Shown: positions 33,429 to 43,947 of the stretch, piece by piece
How positions within the stretch are numbered: position 1 is the first letter of the stretch
Layout of the letters: each line of letters opens with the position of its first letter
Assembly: GCF_900492205.1 (NCBI RefSeq)
Contig: NZ_UEYQ01000002.1
Location: forward strand, 1-64,000
Origin: Ciceribacter sp. T2.26MG-112.2
GTDB lineage: Bacteria > Pseudomonadota > Alphaproteobacteria > Rhizobiales > Rhizobiaceae
Reading direction: 5' to 3'
Length of the DNA: 64,000 bases
The notes under the pieces: model-generated
What the model was told of the DNA's origin: nothing
Databases searched by the model: none
Seen by the model: the letters and a program-made list of their open reading frames with translations, nothing else
Position numbers and translations under genes: made by a program

Positions 33429-34975
33429 GCAACCATCTCTTCGATGCCATCCGCCTGGCCTTGCGCCCTGACGCGGTCTTCATTCTGGGCGCGGATGGTC
33501 GTTCGTGGACCTATGGCGACATGCTGGCGAAATCTGGCCGTTTCGCCTCCGCGCTCGACATGCTGGGGGTTCGGCCGGGCGATCGGGTGGCCGCCCAGGT
33601 GGAGAAGAGCCCCGAGGCGCTGATGCTCTATCTCGCCTGTATTCGCGTGGGGGCGGTCTATCTCCCGCTCAATACCGCCTATACGCTTGCGGAGCTGGAC
33701 TATTTCATCGGTGATGCCGAGCCGCGCCTGGTCGTCTGCACACCGAGCGCAAGGGCTGGAATGGAGACGCTTGCCGTCAGCCATGGGGCGCATGTCGAAA
33801 CGCTCGACGAAGCCGGGGGCGGCTCGATCGCCGAACTGGCGAGGGACGAAGCCGCCGATTTCCTCGACGCCGAGCGCGGGCCCGACGACCTTGCCGCGAT
33901 TCTCTATACATCCGGCACGACCGGTCGCTCCAAGGGCGCGATGCTCACCCATGACAACCTGTTGTCGAACGCTGTCACGCTCCGCGACCACTGGCGCTTC
34001 ACAGCGAACGACCGGCTGATCCACGCACTGCCGATCTTCCACACCCATGGCCTGTTCGTCGCGTCGAATGTCGTTCTTCTCTCCGGCGCCTCCATGTATT
34101 TCCTGCCGAAATTCGATGCCGACGAGGCACTTCGCCTGATGAAGACGGCGACGGTGATGATGGGAGTTCCGACCTTCTATGTTCGACTGACGCAGCATGA
34201 GGGTTTGACGCGCGAGGCGGCGGCGCACATGCGGCTTTTCATCTCCGGTTCGGCGCCGCTGCTCGCCGAGACGCACCGAAAGTTCGAAGCGATGACCGGT
34301 CATGCGATCCTCGAGCGCTACGGCATGACCGAGACCAACATGAACACGTCGAACCCCTATGACGGTGATCGGATCGCCGGCACGGTGGGCTTTCCATTGC
34401 CGGGCGTCTCGATCCGCGTCACCGATCCGGAAACGGGGGTACCCGTTGCCGATGGCGAGACCGGGATGATCGAAGTGAAAGGTCCGAACGTGTTCAAGGG
34501 CTATTGGCGAATGCCGGAAAAGACCGCAGCGGAGTTTCGCGCCGATGGTTTCTTCATCACCGGGGACCTCGGCAAGATCGACGAACGGGGCTATGTCCAC
34601 ATCGTCGGGCGAGGCAAGGACCTGGTGATTTCCGGCGGATACAATATCTATCCGAAGGAGGTCGAGACGGAGATCGACCAGATGCCCGGCGTCATCGAGA
34701 CCGCCGTGATCGGGGTGGCGCATCCCGATTTCGGCGAAGGCGTCACGGCCGTCGTGGTCAGGAAGCCGGGTGCGGCGATCGACGAGCGCAGCATCCTCGA
34801 CGGATTGAAGGATCGGCTGGCGCGCTACAAGCAGCCGAAACGGGTGATCTTCGTCGACGAGCTACCGCGCAACACGATGGGCAAGGTTCAGAAGAACGTG
34901 CTTCGCGATACTTACGCCGATCTGTATGCGCCGGCAGCGTCAGGGGAGGGTGCGAAAGCCCGGGGCTCCGCCTGA
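33425..34975 (+). CDS. matB: Malonyl-CoA synthetase
   Basis: 516-residue AMP-forming ligase: P-loop LYTSGTTGRSKGAMLTH, adenine motif ERYGMTETNMNTSNPY, hinge TGDLGKIDERGYVHIVGR and C-terminal catalytic Lys in RNTMGKVQK. The ETNMNTSNPYDGDRIAGTVG stretch is characteristic of MatB, whose Arg residues bind the free malonate carboxylate. It makes malonyl-CoA from malonate, ATP and CoA. Last gene of the mat operon; 24 bases separate its stop from the convergent ridA-like gene. Confidence 0.9.
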   Translation: MSNHLFDAIRLALRPDAVFILGADGRSWTYGDMLAKSGRFASALDMLGVRPGDRVAAQVEKSPEALMLYLACIRVGAVYLPLNTAYTLAELDYFIGDAEPRLVVCTPSARAGMETLAVSHGAHVETLDEAGGGSIAELARDEAADFLDAERGPDDLAAILYTSGTTGRSKGAMLTHDNLLSNAVTLRDHWRFTANDRLIHALPIFHTHGLFVASNVVLLSGASMYFLPKFDADEALRLMKTATVMMGVPTFYVRLTQHEGLTREAAAHMRLFISGSAPLLAETHRKFEAMTGHAILERYGMTETNMNTSNPYDGDRIAGTVGFPLPGVSIRVTDPETGVPVADGETGMIEVKGPNVFKGYWRMPEKTAAEFRADGFFITGDLGKIDERGYVHIVGRGKDLVISGGYNIYPKEVETEIDQMPGVIETAVIGVAHPDFGEGVTAVVVRKPGAAIDERSILDGLKDRLARYKQPKRVIFVDELPRNTMGKVQKNVLRDTYADLYAPAASGEGAKARGSA

Positions 34976-34999
34976 CAGCGAAGTATCCCGCATCCCCGC

Positions 35000-35395
35000 C
35001 TAACCCAAAGGCTTGTAGGCGATCACGTCCATCTCGACCTTCACATCGACCATCATCGGCGACTGAACGGTCGAACGTGCCGGCGGATGATCGATGAAAT
35101 GCCGTTGAAATACCGCGTTGAAGCTGGAGAAGTCGCGCGCGTCGTCGAGCCAGACATTGACCTTGATCACGTCCTCGAGCGTGCAACCGGCAAGCGCCAG
35201 CACGGTCTTGATGTTGGCAATCACCTGTTCGGTCTGCGCGACGATATTGCCGACGATGACCTCGCCGTCGACGGTCGGGACCTGGCCCGACACATAGACG
35301 AAATCACCGGCGCGGACGGCCTTGGCAAAGGGGCGGCGCTGGCCGCCGGCCTGTGCGTCGGCCACGTCGTAGCGGATAAGTCTGTTGCTGGTCAT
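35000..35395 (-). CDS. RidA/YjgF-family protein
   Basis: 131 residues with the RidA fold: AGDFVYVSGQVPT, CTLEDVIKVNVWLDD, and the ligand-binding Arg in PPARSTVQ (R105), with a late conserved Glu in DVKVEMDVIAY. RidA hydrolyses reactive enamine/imine intermediates released by PLP enzymes. It is the last gene of the M81-dpp operon, 47 bases after the ATPase gene. A PLP-dependent D-amino acid enzyme in the same regulon (42668) gives a plausible source of the imine. Confidence 0.85.
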   Translation of the reverse strand: MTSNRLIRYDVADAQAGGQRRPFAKAVRAGDFVYVSGQVPTVDGEVIVGNIVAQTEQVIANIKTVLALAGCTLEDVIKVNVWLDDARDFSSFNAVFQRHFIDHPPARSTVQSPMMVDVKVEMDVIAYKPLG

Positions 35396-35442
35396 GGGGT
35401 CGCCTTTCTGTTGTCGATGGGGCGGGGGAGGCAGGAGCCGGC

Positions 35443-37248
<1,806 letters not shown>

Positions 37249-37250
37249 GA

Positions 37251-38114
37251 TCAGCTTTCCTTGGCCAGCCGGGGATCGACGAGATCGCGCAGGCCATCAC
37301 CCAGCAATTGCAGGGAGAGAACTGAAAGCACGATGGCGAGACCGGGAAACACCATCAGCCACGAGGCGTTGTTCATGTATTCCCGGCCGGAAGCCAGCAT
37401 CGTGCCCCAGGTCGGCATGTCGGTGGAAACGCCGACGCCGAGGAAGGACAGGCTTGCTTCCGCCAGCATCGCCGAAGCGAAGACGAAGGTTGCCTGAACC
37501 AGGATCGGGGAGGCCAGGTTGAGCAGAACGTGTCGGGCCAGAATCTGCCAGGTCGGCAGGCCCATGGCGACGGCTGCCTCGATGTATGGCAGTTCGCGCA
37601 GAACCAGGGTCGAGCCTCGGACGATACGGGCAAGACGCGGCGCATAGGTTATGCCGAGTGCCAGGATGACGGTCGACAGCGAGGGGCCGAGGGCGGCGAC
37701 CAGCGCGATGGCGAGAAGGATGTCCGGGAACGACATCATCGCATCGAGCAGGCGCGAGATCGGCGCATCGAGGCTGCGGAAGAAGCCGGCGGTGACACCG
37801 AGGAACACGCCGAGAACAGTGGAGATGACGACGACGCCGAGGCTGACGAGCAACGATATCCGCCCGGCAAACATGGCGCGGGAAAAGATGTCACGGCCGA
37901 ATTCGTCGGTGCCGAAGAAGTTGGTCATCGATGGCGGCTTCAACCTGTTGACGATCGAAAGCTTGTTCGGTTCGTAGGGTGCAACCCACGGCGCCAGAAG
38001 TGCAGCCAGCACCACCACCGCCAGAATGATTGCCCCGAGCAGGATCGCCCGGTTGCCGAGCAGGCGGCGAAGGCCGGAGACGAACGGCATGGAAACGGAG
38101 GCCATGGTGGTCAT
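37251..38114 (-). CDS. Peptide-type ABC transporter permease (DppC-like)
   Basis: 287 residues with six helices. NFFGTDEFGRDIFSRAMFAGR is the DppC/OppC N-terminal signature, and the permease coupling loop EAAVAMGLPTWQILARHVLLN is present. The start overlaps the DppB-like stop by four bases. It pairs with the DppB-like protein to form the channel. Confidence 0.88.
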   Translation of the reverse strand: MTTMASVSMPFVSGLRRLLGNRAILLGAIILAVVVLAALLAPWVAPYEPNKLSIVNRLKPPSMTNFFGTDEFGRDIFSRAMFAGRISLLVSLGVVVISTVLGVFLGVTAGFFRSLDAPISRLLDAMMSFPDILLAIALVAALGPSLSTVILALGITYAPRLARIVRGSTLVLRELPYIEAAVAMGLPTWQILARHVLLNLASPILVQATFVFASAMLAEASLSFLGVGVSTDMPTWGTMLASGREYMNNASWLMVFPGLAIVLSVLSLQLLGDGLRDLVDPRLAKES

Positions 38115-39061
38115 TGGCGCACCCGCGGATCAACGAGAATATAGAGCATGTCGACAATGAAGTTGATGAGCACGTAGATCGCGGCGACGACGAGCAGCGC
38201 GCCCTGGATGACTGGATAGTCGCGGCGCAGGACGGCCGAAACGACGAGATTGCCGATGCCGGGCAGGCCGAAGACGGTCTCGGTCACGACCGCGCCGGCA
38301 ACCAGCATGGCGATCGACAGACCGATGACGGTGATGATCGGGATCAGCGCGTTCTTCAGCGCGTGCTTCAGGATGACACGGCCTTCGCCGGCGCCCTTGG
38401 CGCGGGCGGTGCGGACATAGTCCTCACCGAGCACGTCCAGCATGGCGGCGCGGGTGAAGCGGGTGATCAAGGCGGAATTGACGACGCCGAGCGCCACCGC
38501 CGGCAGGATCAGATGATGCAGACGCTCGAGAAACGGCGTGTCCGGACCGCCGTAACCGGAGGCCGGAAACCAGCCCTGACCGACGGCGAAGACCTGAATC
38601 AGCATCAGGCCGAGCCAGAAACTCGGCACGCTTGCCGCCACCATGGTGAGCGTCACGACGATCTGGTCGAAGGTCGTACCGCGATTGACGGCCGACAGTA
38701 TGCCGACCGGCAGCGCGATCGCCACCGCGATCAGGATCGAGAACAGGGTGAGGAAGAAGGTCGGCTCGGCACGCGCAGCGAGTGCCGTGGTGACCGGTTG
38801 GTTGAGAAAGATCGACTGGCCGAGATCACCCTGCAATATGCCCAGGACAAACTGGCCGTATTGCATGAGGAGCGGCGCATCGAGCCCCATGCGGGTGCGC
38901 AGCTGGGCGATATCTTCCGGGGTCGCATCCGACCCCAGCATGACAGCGGCAGGATCGCCGGGCGTTACGCGGACGATGATGAAGACCACCGTCACGACGA
39001 GGGCGAGCACGATGGCCATGCCCCCCAGCCGTTTCAAGAGTGCCTCAGCGATCCTTGCCAT
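38111..39061 (-). CDS. Peptide-type ABC transporter permease (DppB-like)
   Basis: 316 residues, six helices. The protein begins with a hydrophobic segment RLGGMAIVLALVVTVVFIIV, then RVTPGDPAAVMLG, typical of DppB/OppB. The coupling loop is DYVRTARAKGAGEGRVILKH. It starts 12 bases after the binding-protein stop. Confidence 0.88.
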   Translation of the reverse strand: MARIAEALLKRLGGMAIVLALVVTVVFIIVRVTPGDPAAVMLGSDATPEDIAQLRTRMGLDAPLLMQYGQFVLGILQGDLGQSIFLNQPVTTALAARAEPTFFLTLFSILIAVAIALPVGILSAVNRGTTFDQIVVTLTMVAASVPSFWLGLMLIQVFAVGQGWFPASGYGGPDTPFLERLHHLILPAVALGVVNSALITRFTRAAMLDVLGEDYVRTARAKGAGEGRVILKHALKNALIPIITVIGLSIAMLVAGAVVTETVFGLPGIGNLVVSAVLRRDYPVIQGALLVVAAIYVLINFIVDMLYILVDPRVRQ

Positions 39062-39073
39062 AGTCTATCGTCC

Positions 39074-40591
39074 TTACTTTTTCGGGCTTACGTTCCAGAA
39101 GTGCGGCCAATAGGTCGGCTCGTAACCCGACACACCATTGGCGAGACCGGAAACGGCATTGAAGTTGCCGACCTTGTAGAGCGGCGCATCATCATAGATG
39201 ACCGTCTGGATCCCGTCCCAGGCCGTCTTCTTGGCCTCGTCGGTTGTCGCGTCCATGTAAGCGGCAACGGCCTTCGCCTTCTGGTCGGAAACGTACCAGC
39301 CCGGATAGGTGTCGGTGATCGTGTTGATCGTCGTCGGATCGCCCGGGAAGTTGGAATGGGTGATGAAGATGTCCCATTCCTTCGGATCGGCGCGGCGGGT
39401 GGTCAGCGTTGCCCAATCGACCACCTGAAGATCGACCTTGAAGCCGGCAGCTTCCAGATAGGCCTTGGCGACTTCGCCGATCTTGTAGTGGAATTCGTAC
39501 TGGCGGCTGGTCATCAGGCGCAGCGGGGTGCCGTCATAGCTGGCCTGTTGAAGCAGTTTTCCAGCCGCTTCCGGATCGCCTTCACCGTAACGGGCAACGC
39601 CTGCTTCGGTGTGCCAGAAGGAGCCTTTCGGGAAGATCGAGGCATCGACGCTGAAGAAGCGGTCTTCGGAAAAGGCCGCCAGCATCATGTCGTTCGGGTT
39701 GAGCGCCGCCTGAACCGCCTGACGGAGTTCCTTCTTAACAAGCAGGCCTTCCTTCATGTTCATGTTCATCGAGGCCCAGCCGGCATCCTTGAAGATCACG
39801 GGCTTGGCATTGCCGCTCTGCTCGACGCGTTCATAGGCGCTGACCGGCAGCGAGTCGGCATAGTCGAACTGGCCGGAGATCAGGCCCTCGACGCGCGTAT
39901 TGGCGTCTGGAACCGGAACGAAACGGATCTCCCTGGCGATCGCCTCGCGCTTGCCGGCATAATTGCTGACCTCGCCTTCCGGCGACTTGTAGCCCTCGAA
40001 ACGGACAAGCTGGGTGTACTGGTCGGGCTTGCGCTCCTTCAGGGCATAGGGTCCGGTGCCGACAAACTCGGTCAGCGTGTCGGCAAGTTTCTCCGACGGC
40101 ATGATCACCGATGCCTGTGACAGCGTGGCGAGCAGCGGCGCATAACGCGACTTGAGCTTGATGACGACGGCGTGGTCTCCGTCTTCCGTCAGGCTCTCGA
40201 CGATGGCCGCAACCTGCTTGCCCTTGGAATTGATCGCCATCCAGCGCTTCAGCGAGGCCGTGACGTCCTTGGCGTCGAAAGCGCTGCCGTCGTGGAATGT
40301 CACCCCTTCGCGCAGCGCAATGCGGTAGGTCAGGCCGTCTTCGGAAAGGGTCGGCATGCCCGCTGCGAGCAGCGGCACGGACTTCCACTGAGCGTCATAG
40401 GTGTAGAGCGTCTCGAAGATGTGCTGGTCGATGGTCAGCACGATATCGGTCGGCGTCTGCATGACGTCGAGGGTCGGCGGCTCGCCGATCGTCGCAACGG
40501 TCAGAACGCCGTCATTGGCCTGGGCCAGAGCCAGGCTGCTGGTTCCGGCAAGCGCCGCCAGCGTGACCAGGACGAATGCACTCTTCTTCAT
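39074..40591 (-). CDS. Peptide-type ABC transporter substrate-binding protein (family 5)
   Basis: 505 residues from the ATG with a signal peptide (KKSAFVLVTLAALAGTSSLALAQ). The family 5 extracellular domain is shown by YRIALREGVTFHDGSAFDAKD, TGPYALKERKP and a late WDIFITHSNFPGD. An earlier in-frame start at 40687 would add 32 polar residues and hide the signal peptide. Context with M81 peptidase, RidA and a PLP enzyme suggests a peptide or amino-acid conjugate as ligand. Confidence 0.88.
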   Translation of the reverse strand: MKKSAFVLVTLAALAGTSSLALAQANDGVLTVATIGEPPTLDVMQTPTDIVLTIDQHIFETLYTYDAQWKSVPLLAAGMPTLSEDGLTYRIALREGVTFHDGSAFDAKDVTASLKRWMAINSKGKQVAAIVESLTEDGDHAVVIKLKSRYAPLLATLSQASVIMPSEKLADTLTEFVGTGPYALKERKPDQYTQLVRFEGYKSPEGEVSNYAGKREAIAREIRFVPVPDANTRVEGLISGQFDYADSLPVSAYERVEQSGNAKPVIFKDAGWASMNMNMKEGLLVKKELRQAVQAALNPNDMMLAAFSEDRFFSVDASIFPKGSFWHTEAGVARYGEGDPEAAGKLLQQASYDGTPLRLMTSRQYEFHYKIGEVAKAYLEAAGFKVDLQVVDWATLTTRRADPKEWDIFITHSNFPGDPTTINTITDTYPGWYVSDQKAKAVAAYMDATTDEAKKTAWDGIQTVIYDDAPLYKVGNFNAVSGLANGVSGYEPTYWPHFWNVSPKK

Positions 40592-40658
40592 TTTTCGGTT
40601 CCCTTCATTGGCATCGGTTGGTTTAAGATCCCGGCCGGCTTTCCTCCCGGTCGAAAAT

Positions 40659-42140
40659 TCAGACATCCAGTCCCAGCGGATCGGCAACGCGCGGCCAGAG
40701 CTCGAGGCTGGCCTTGCGGTAGGGCGTGGTTGCCGGGTTGGTGGGATAGGAGGTCGGTGCGGCGATATAGACGATTTCGGAGGAGATCGGCTGAAAGCCA
40801 GCGTAGAAATGATTGGTCGACTTGATCAGCAGATAGGACTTCTCCGCGAAGTCGATGCCCTGGTTCAAGAAAATGTCGGGCTCGTAGGTCTGGGTGCGGC
40901 TGGTGATCAGCACGATGTCGATATTTGTTCCGACCGGACGGACGACGGCCGCGCTGCCGAGCGTGACCCGGCTGTTGCGGAAACTCTGCCAACCGGCGTC
41001 GAAGACCTTCCTGACTGTCACACGCAGGTCGAGCGGCTCTCCACCTTCCGGGGCGGATTTTCCGCCGACGCGCAGGCTGAGTTCCGCACCTTCGCCGGCC
41101 GCATGGCAGAAGGTCACGGCGATCGGATCCCAGATCGTCGCGACGGCGAAATTGTCCATGCCGCGCTTCAGCATCCGGCCCAGGATGTAGGTTGCATCGC
41201 CGGCGACGCCACCGCCGGGATTGTCCCAGACGTCGGCTATGGTGACCGGCATGTCAGGATGCGTGGCGCGCATGGCGATTGCCTTGTCGAGACCCGCCTC
41301 GGTATCGAACATCGGCATCGCGGTGGTCTTGCGCAGGCTGTAGAGCTCGCGGCCGAGCCGAGCGGCGAGAGCATCGCCCTTCGCCTTGTCGTTGTCGGTC
41401 ACGACGACGATGCGAGTGCCCATGTCCGGCAGGTCCCCGGCCATGAAGCCGTGGATGACGGAGGCGGAAAGGACGCCGTCCTTGCCTTCCATCGCCTGCA
41501 TGCGGTCGACGAAGGACCGCATCGGCTCGCGGCTGGTCGGGAAAATGGTGATCATCCGGCAGTCAAAGGTCGAAATCACCGGCTTGATCTCGCCACGCAG
41601 CGCCCGCAGCGCGAGTTCCACGACATGCTCGCCGCGCTGTTCGAAATCCGTATGCGGGAATTCGAGGAAGGCGGCCATGAGGTCGAGATTGGCGACCCTG
41701 AGAGCGGTCAGATGGCTGTGTGGGTCAAATTCGGCGGCGATCAGAACGTCCGGACCAACGATTTCGCGGACACGGGCCAGGAGATCGCCTTCCGGATCGT
41801 CATAGCCTTGAGCCGCCATCGCGCCATGCAGGCCGAGCACGACGCCATCAACCGGCAGTGCCGCCTTCAGTTCGGCCAGGATCAGGTCGCGCAGCGTCTC
41901 GTAGGTCTGGCGCTGGATGAGGCCCGCGGGTTCTGCCCAGCAGGATGTACCTTCGATCACGGTGAAGCCTTCTTCCCTGCCGCGACGGCGCAGGATAGGA
42001 ACGACGGAGGAGCAGAGTGTCGGCGTATCCGGATGCTCGCCCGGCCCGGCATAGAAGGCCGCCTTGAACGCATTCATGTCCGTCGGCACGGGAGAGAAGG
42101 TGTTCGTCTCAGTCGCCAGCGAGGCGGTGAAGATGCGCAT
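40659..42140 (-). CDS. M81-family metallopeptidase (MlrC/microcystinase C-like)
   Basis: 493 residues of the two-domain MlrC family: N-terminal DUF1485 region (MRIFTASLATETNTFSPVP through LHGAMAAQGYDDPEGDLL, AAEFDPHSHLT) and C-terminal MlrC domain with IADVWDNPGGGVAGDATYIL. Metal-binding candidates are E11 or nearby, and the Asp/His in FDPHSH. MlrC of sphingomonads cleaves linearised microcystin and Adda-containing peptides, but family members in rhizobia have no known substrate. It is first in the operon M81-SBP-dppB-dppC-ATPase-ridA. No signal peptide, so cytoplasmic action on an imported compound is likely. Confidence 0.85.
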   Translation of the reverse strand: MRIFTASLATETNTFSPVPTDMNAFKAAFYAGPGEHPDTPTLCSSVVPILRRRGREEGFTVIEGTSCWAEPAGLIQRQTYETLRDLILAELKAALPVDGVVLGLHGAMAAQGYDDPEGDLLARVREIVGPDVLIAAEFDPHSHLTALRVANLDLMAAFLEFPHTDFEQRGEHVVELALRALRGEIKPVISTFDCRMITIFPTSREPMRSFVDRMQAMEGKDGVLSASVIHGFMAGDLPDMGTRIVVVTDNDKAKGDALAARLGRELYSLRKTTAMPMFDTEAGLDKAIAMRATHPDMPVTIADVWDNPGGGVAGDATYILGRMLKRGMDNFAVATIWDPIAVTFCHAAGEGAELSLRVGGKSAPEGGEPLDLRVTVRKVFDAGWQSFRNSRVTLGSAAVVRPVGTNIDIVLITSRTQTYEPDIFLNQGIDFAEKSYLLIKSTNHFYAGFQPISSEIVYIAAPTSYPTNPATTPYRKASLELWPRVADPLGLDV

Positions 42141-42322
42141 GTCTTAAATCCGAATACACTCCGGCCTTCGGCCGCCGCTACGGGGCTCGCTACCGTCGTC
42201 ATGTTGTCTTGCTGACCAATTTCCGAACGCCGCCGACCTATGGGGTCATCTTTTCAGCGATAGCTGCTGCGTATTCGAAAATAGGAGTTCCCATGTTCTT
42301 CAGTTCGCCCGCTCACCATTTG

Positions 42323-42411
42323 GTGTAATTTATTTTCTCAATAATGCGATAAATCAGTGCGAAGTCAATGAATTTTCCGGGTATCTGTGGATTTGTGTAA
42401 TTCATTTTCTT
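42323..42411. promoter_or_regulatory. Two direct-repeat operators upstream of the M81 operon (candidate RpiR boxes)
   Basis: GTGTAATTTATTTTCTC (42323-42339) and GTGTAATTCATTTTCTT (42395-42411) are identical at 15 of 17 positions and lie 72 bases apart, about 180-270 bases upstream of the M81 start. Both resemble the perfect palindrome GTGAAATTCAATTTCAC next to the rpiR-type gene at 43886. They probably bind the same regulator. Confidence 0.6.
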
Positions 42412-42560
42412 GGCGCTCGAAAGCGCCACCCAATTTTCATGGTCTAGAATGGCCCGTGAACCGGTCTGCGAGGGTGCGTGCAACACTTTTGTGTGGGAAT
42501 CGAAAGTTTTAGCCGAGCCGGAAATGCAGGGTGAGGGCGATGGAACACTGTTTCGGCATG

Positions 42561-42592
42561 AAAAAGGGGGCCTGTTGGAGGCCCCCCTTTTT
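42561..42592. terminator. Strong bidirectional terminator
   Basis: AAAAAGGGGGCC (42561-42572) pairs with GGCCCCCCTTTTT (42580-42592, one unpaired C) around TGTTGGA. T-runs occur on both strands. It lies 76 bases after the stop of the minus-strand PLP-enzyme gene, which it probably terminates. Confidence 0.85.
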
Positions 42593-42667
42593 CATCGTTG
42601 TGTCAAATGTCCACAGCATGGTGTTTGCTTGAAGATTTGATGCGGCGGAATTTTTTGAGCGCAGCAG

Positions 42668-43756
42668 CTACCAGACCGTCCCGCGGGCATCCACATTCTC
42701 GACCCGCGTCACGATGCCATTGCGATGAAAGACCATCCGGTCGAAGAGATTGGTGACGACGCAGGTGTGGTTCGGCACCACTTTGACCATCGTGCCGATT
42801 TGTGGGAACGGCTCGGCGCAGCCCGACAAATCGACCACCGCATGCTCCTCAGACAGCGACACAATCCGCGCGCCCTCGAAATCGTGGATGGAACCGTAGT
42901 CGGTGAAGCCGAGCAGGTCGGAGGTCAGTGCCTTTGAGCCGCAATCCAGCACGGCACGATCCGCCGCCGGACGCGAAACCACCGTTGCAAGGATGTGCAT
43001 GGCGAGATCGTCCACCGTGCAATGGCCGGCGCGGACCATGCTGCGGTCATTATAGACATAGGTTCCGGCGCGATGTTCGGTGGCGGACGGCACAAGGTGG
43101 GCGGCGAAGAGGTCCGGCGAACCACCGCTGGACCGGACGGGGCAGTCTATCCCCTTGTCCGACAGGAGCGCCATGGTGCGGGCCATGAAGGTCTCGACCT
43201 CGACCGCGCCGCCGACGGCGGGGTAGGTCATGATGCCGCCGAAACGCAGGCCGGGCGCCGAAGCGATCTTCTCGGCGAGCGCGACCGCCGCTTCCGGTGT
43301 CTGCACGCCGCAGCGCTTGGCGCCGGTATCGCATTCGACCAGAACCGTCAGCGGGCGATCGCCATCGAAGGTGGAGGCCAGACCGGCAAGCGTGATCTCG
43401 CTATCGGCCACGACCGCGAGCCTCGCGATCCGTTCGTTGAGCGCCTTCAACCGCGCGAGCTTGGCCGGCCCGAGAATATTGTAGGTGATCAGTATGTCGT
43501 CGAAGCCCGCATCCGCAAAGACTTCTGCCTCGGTCACTTTCTGGCAATTGAGCCCGACCGCGCCGGCCTCTACCTGCTGGCGGGCGACCGCGGCGATCTT
43601 GTGGGTCTTGATATGCGGACGGAATGCCTTGCCGTGTTGATCGCAATAGGTCTGGACGCGGGCGATGTTCGCGGCAAGCCGGTCTTCGTCGATGACCGGC
43701 ATCGGCGTTGCGACCTGGTCGAGCGGCGTGCCGGATTCCGGCCACGGATAGTTCAT
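42668..43756 (-). CDS. PLP-dependent D-serine dehydratase / D-threonine aldolase-like enzyme (alanine racemase fold III)
   Basis: 362 residues from an ATG after GAGGTC. The PLP lysine is K50 in FRPHIKTHK, followed by a barrel with TYNILGPAKL and VECDTGAKRCGVQT. The C-terminal domain has VVPNHTCVVTNLFD: H330-x-C332 matches the zinc His/Cys pair of D-serine dehydratase, while D-threonine aldolases usually carry His and Asp there. It would thus release ammonia from a D-3-hydroxy amino acid via an enamine/imine, the type of product RidA clears. Divergent from the RpiR gene with a palindrome between. An upstream frame to 43924 crosses that operator and is not used. Confidence 0.78.
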   Translation of the reverse strand: MNYPWPESGTPLDQVATPMPVIDEDRLAANIARVQTYCDQHGKAFRPHIKTHKIAAVARQQVEAGAVGLNCQKVTEAEVFADAGFDDILITYNILGPAKLARLKALNERIARLAVVADSEITLAGLASTFDGDRPLTVLVECDTGAKRCGVQTPEAAVALAEKIASAPGLRFGGIMTYPAVGGAVEVETFMARTMALLSDKGIDCPVRSSGGSPDLFAAHLVPSATEHRAGTYVYNDRSMVRAGHCTVDDLAMHILATVVSRPAADRAVLDCGSKALTSDLLGFTDYGSIHDFEGARIVSLSEEHAVVDLSGCAEPFPQIGTMVKVVPNHTCVVTNLFDRMVFHRNGIVTRVENVDARGTVW

Positions 43757-43885
43757 GGTAGACCTCGTTGGGGAAGGCGCGCCATCGCAGGACGGGATTG
43801 TTGGCGCGGCAATGTTGCTTTTATTTTCAGGAATGAGACGAGTTTCGTTGATGCTTGTGCTCATTATGCTATCAAAAATGGCGCG

Positions 43886-43902
43886 AGTGAAATTCAATTT
43901 CA
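43886..43902. promoter_or_regulatory. GTGAAATTCAATTTCAC palindrome in the PLP-enzyme/rpiR promoter
   Basis: A perfect 17-base palindrome around a central C, between the divergent starts at 43756 and 43948 and ending 45 bases before the rpiR ATG. It matches 13 of 17 positions of GTGTAATTCATTTTCTT upstream of the M81 operon. Autoregulation by the RpiR protein is the simplest reading. Confidence 0.7.
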
Positions 43903-43947
43903 CCGGCGCTCCAAATTTTCGCAACGCTGCAATGCAGGCAAGACCGA

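Larger units (their letters stand above)
42141..42667. other. Intergenic region (527 bases): promoter of the M81 operon, repeat operators and a bidirectional terminator
   Basis: The left part is the promoter region of the minus-strand M81 operon and carries two direct repeats at 42323 and 42395. The right part (42412-42592) has no credible gene and ends with a very strong hairpin at 42561-42592. The base composition between 42290 and 42420 is AT-rich for this genome. A short transcript ending at the hairpin on the plus strand cannot be excluded. Confidence 0.6.

Noticed and set aside
38030-40120. Long open frame on the plus strand (about 696 codons) opposite the dppB-like and binding-protein genes
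   Set aside because: It is a mirror frame of GC-rich coding DNA; its translation is rich in Arg/Asp/His with no family motifs, while the opposite strand has complete transporter proteins.
42410-42640. 76-codon open frame between the M81 operon and the PLP-enzyme gene
   Set aside because: It runs through the terminator hairpin, has no ribosome site, and shows no protein-like composition.
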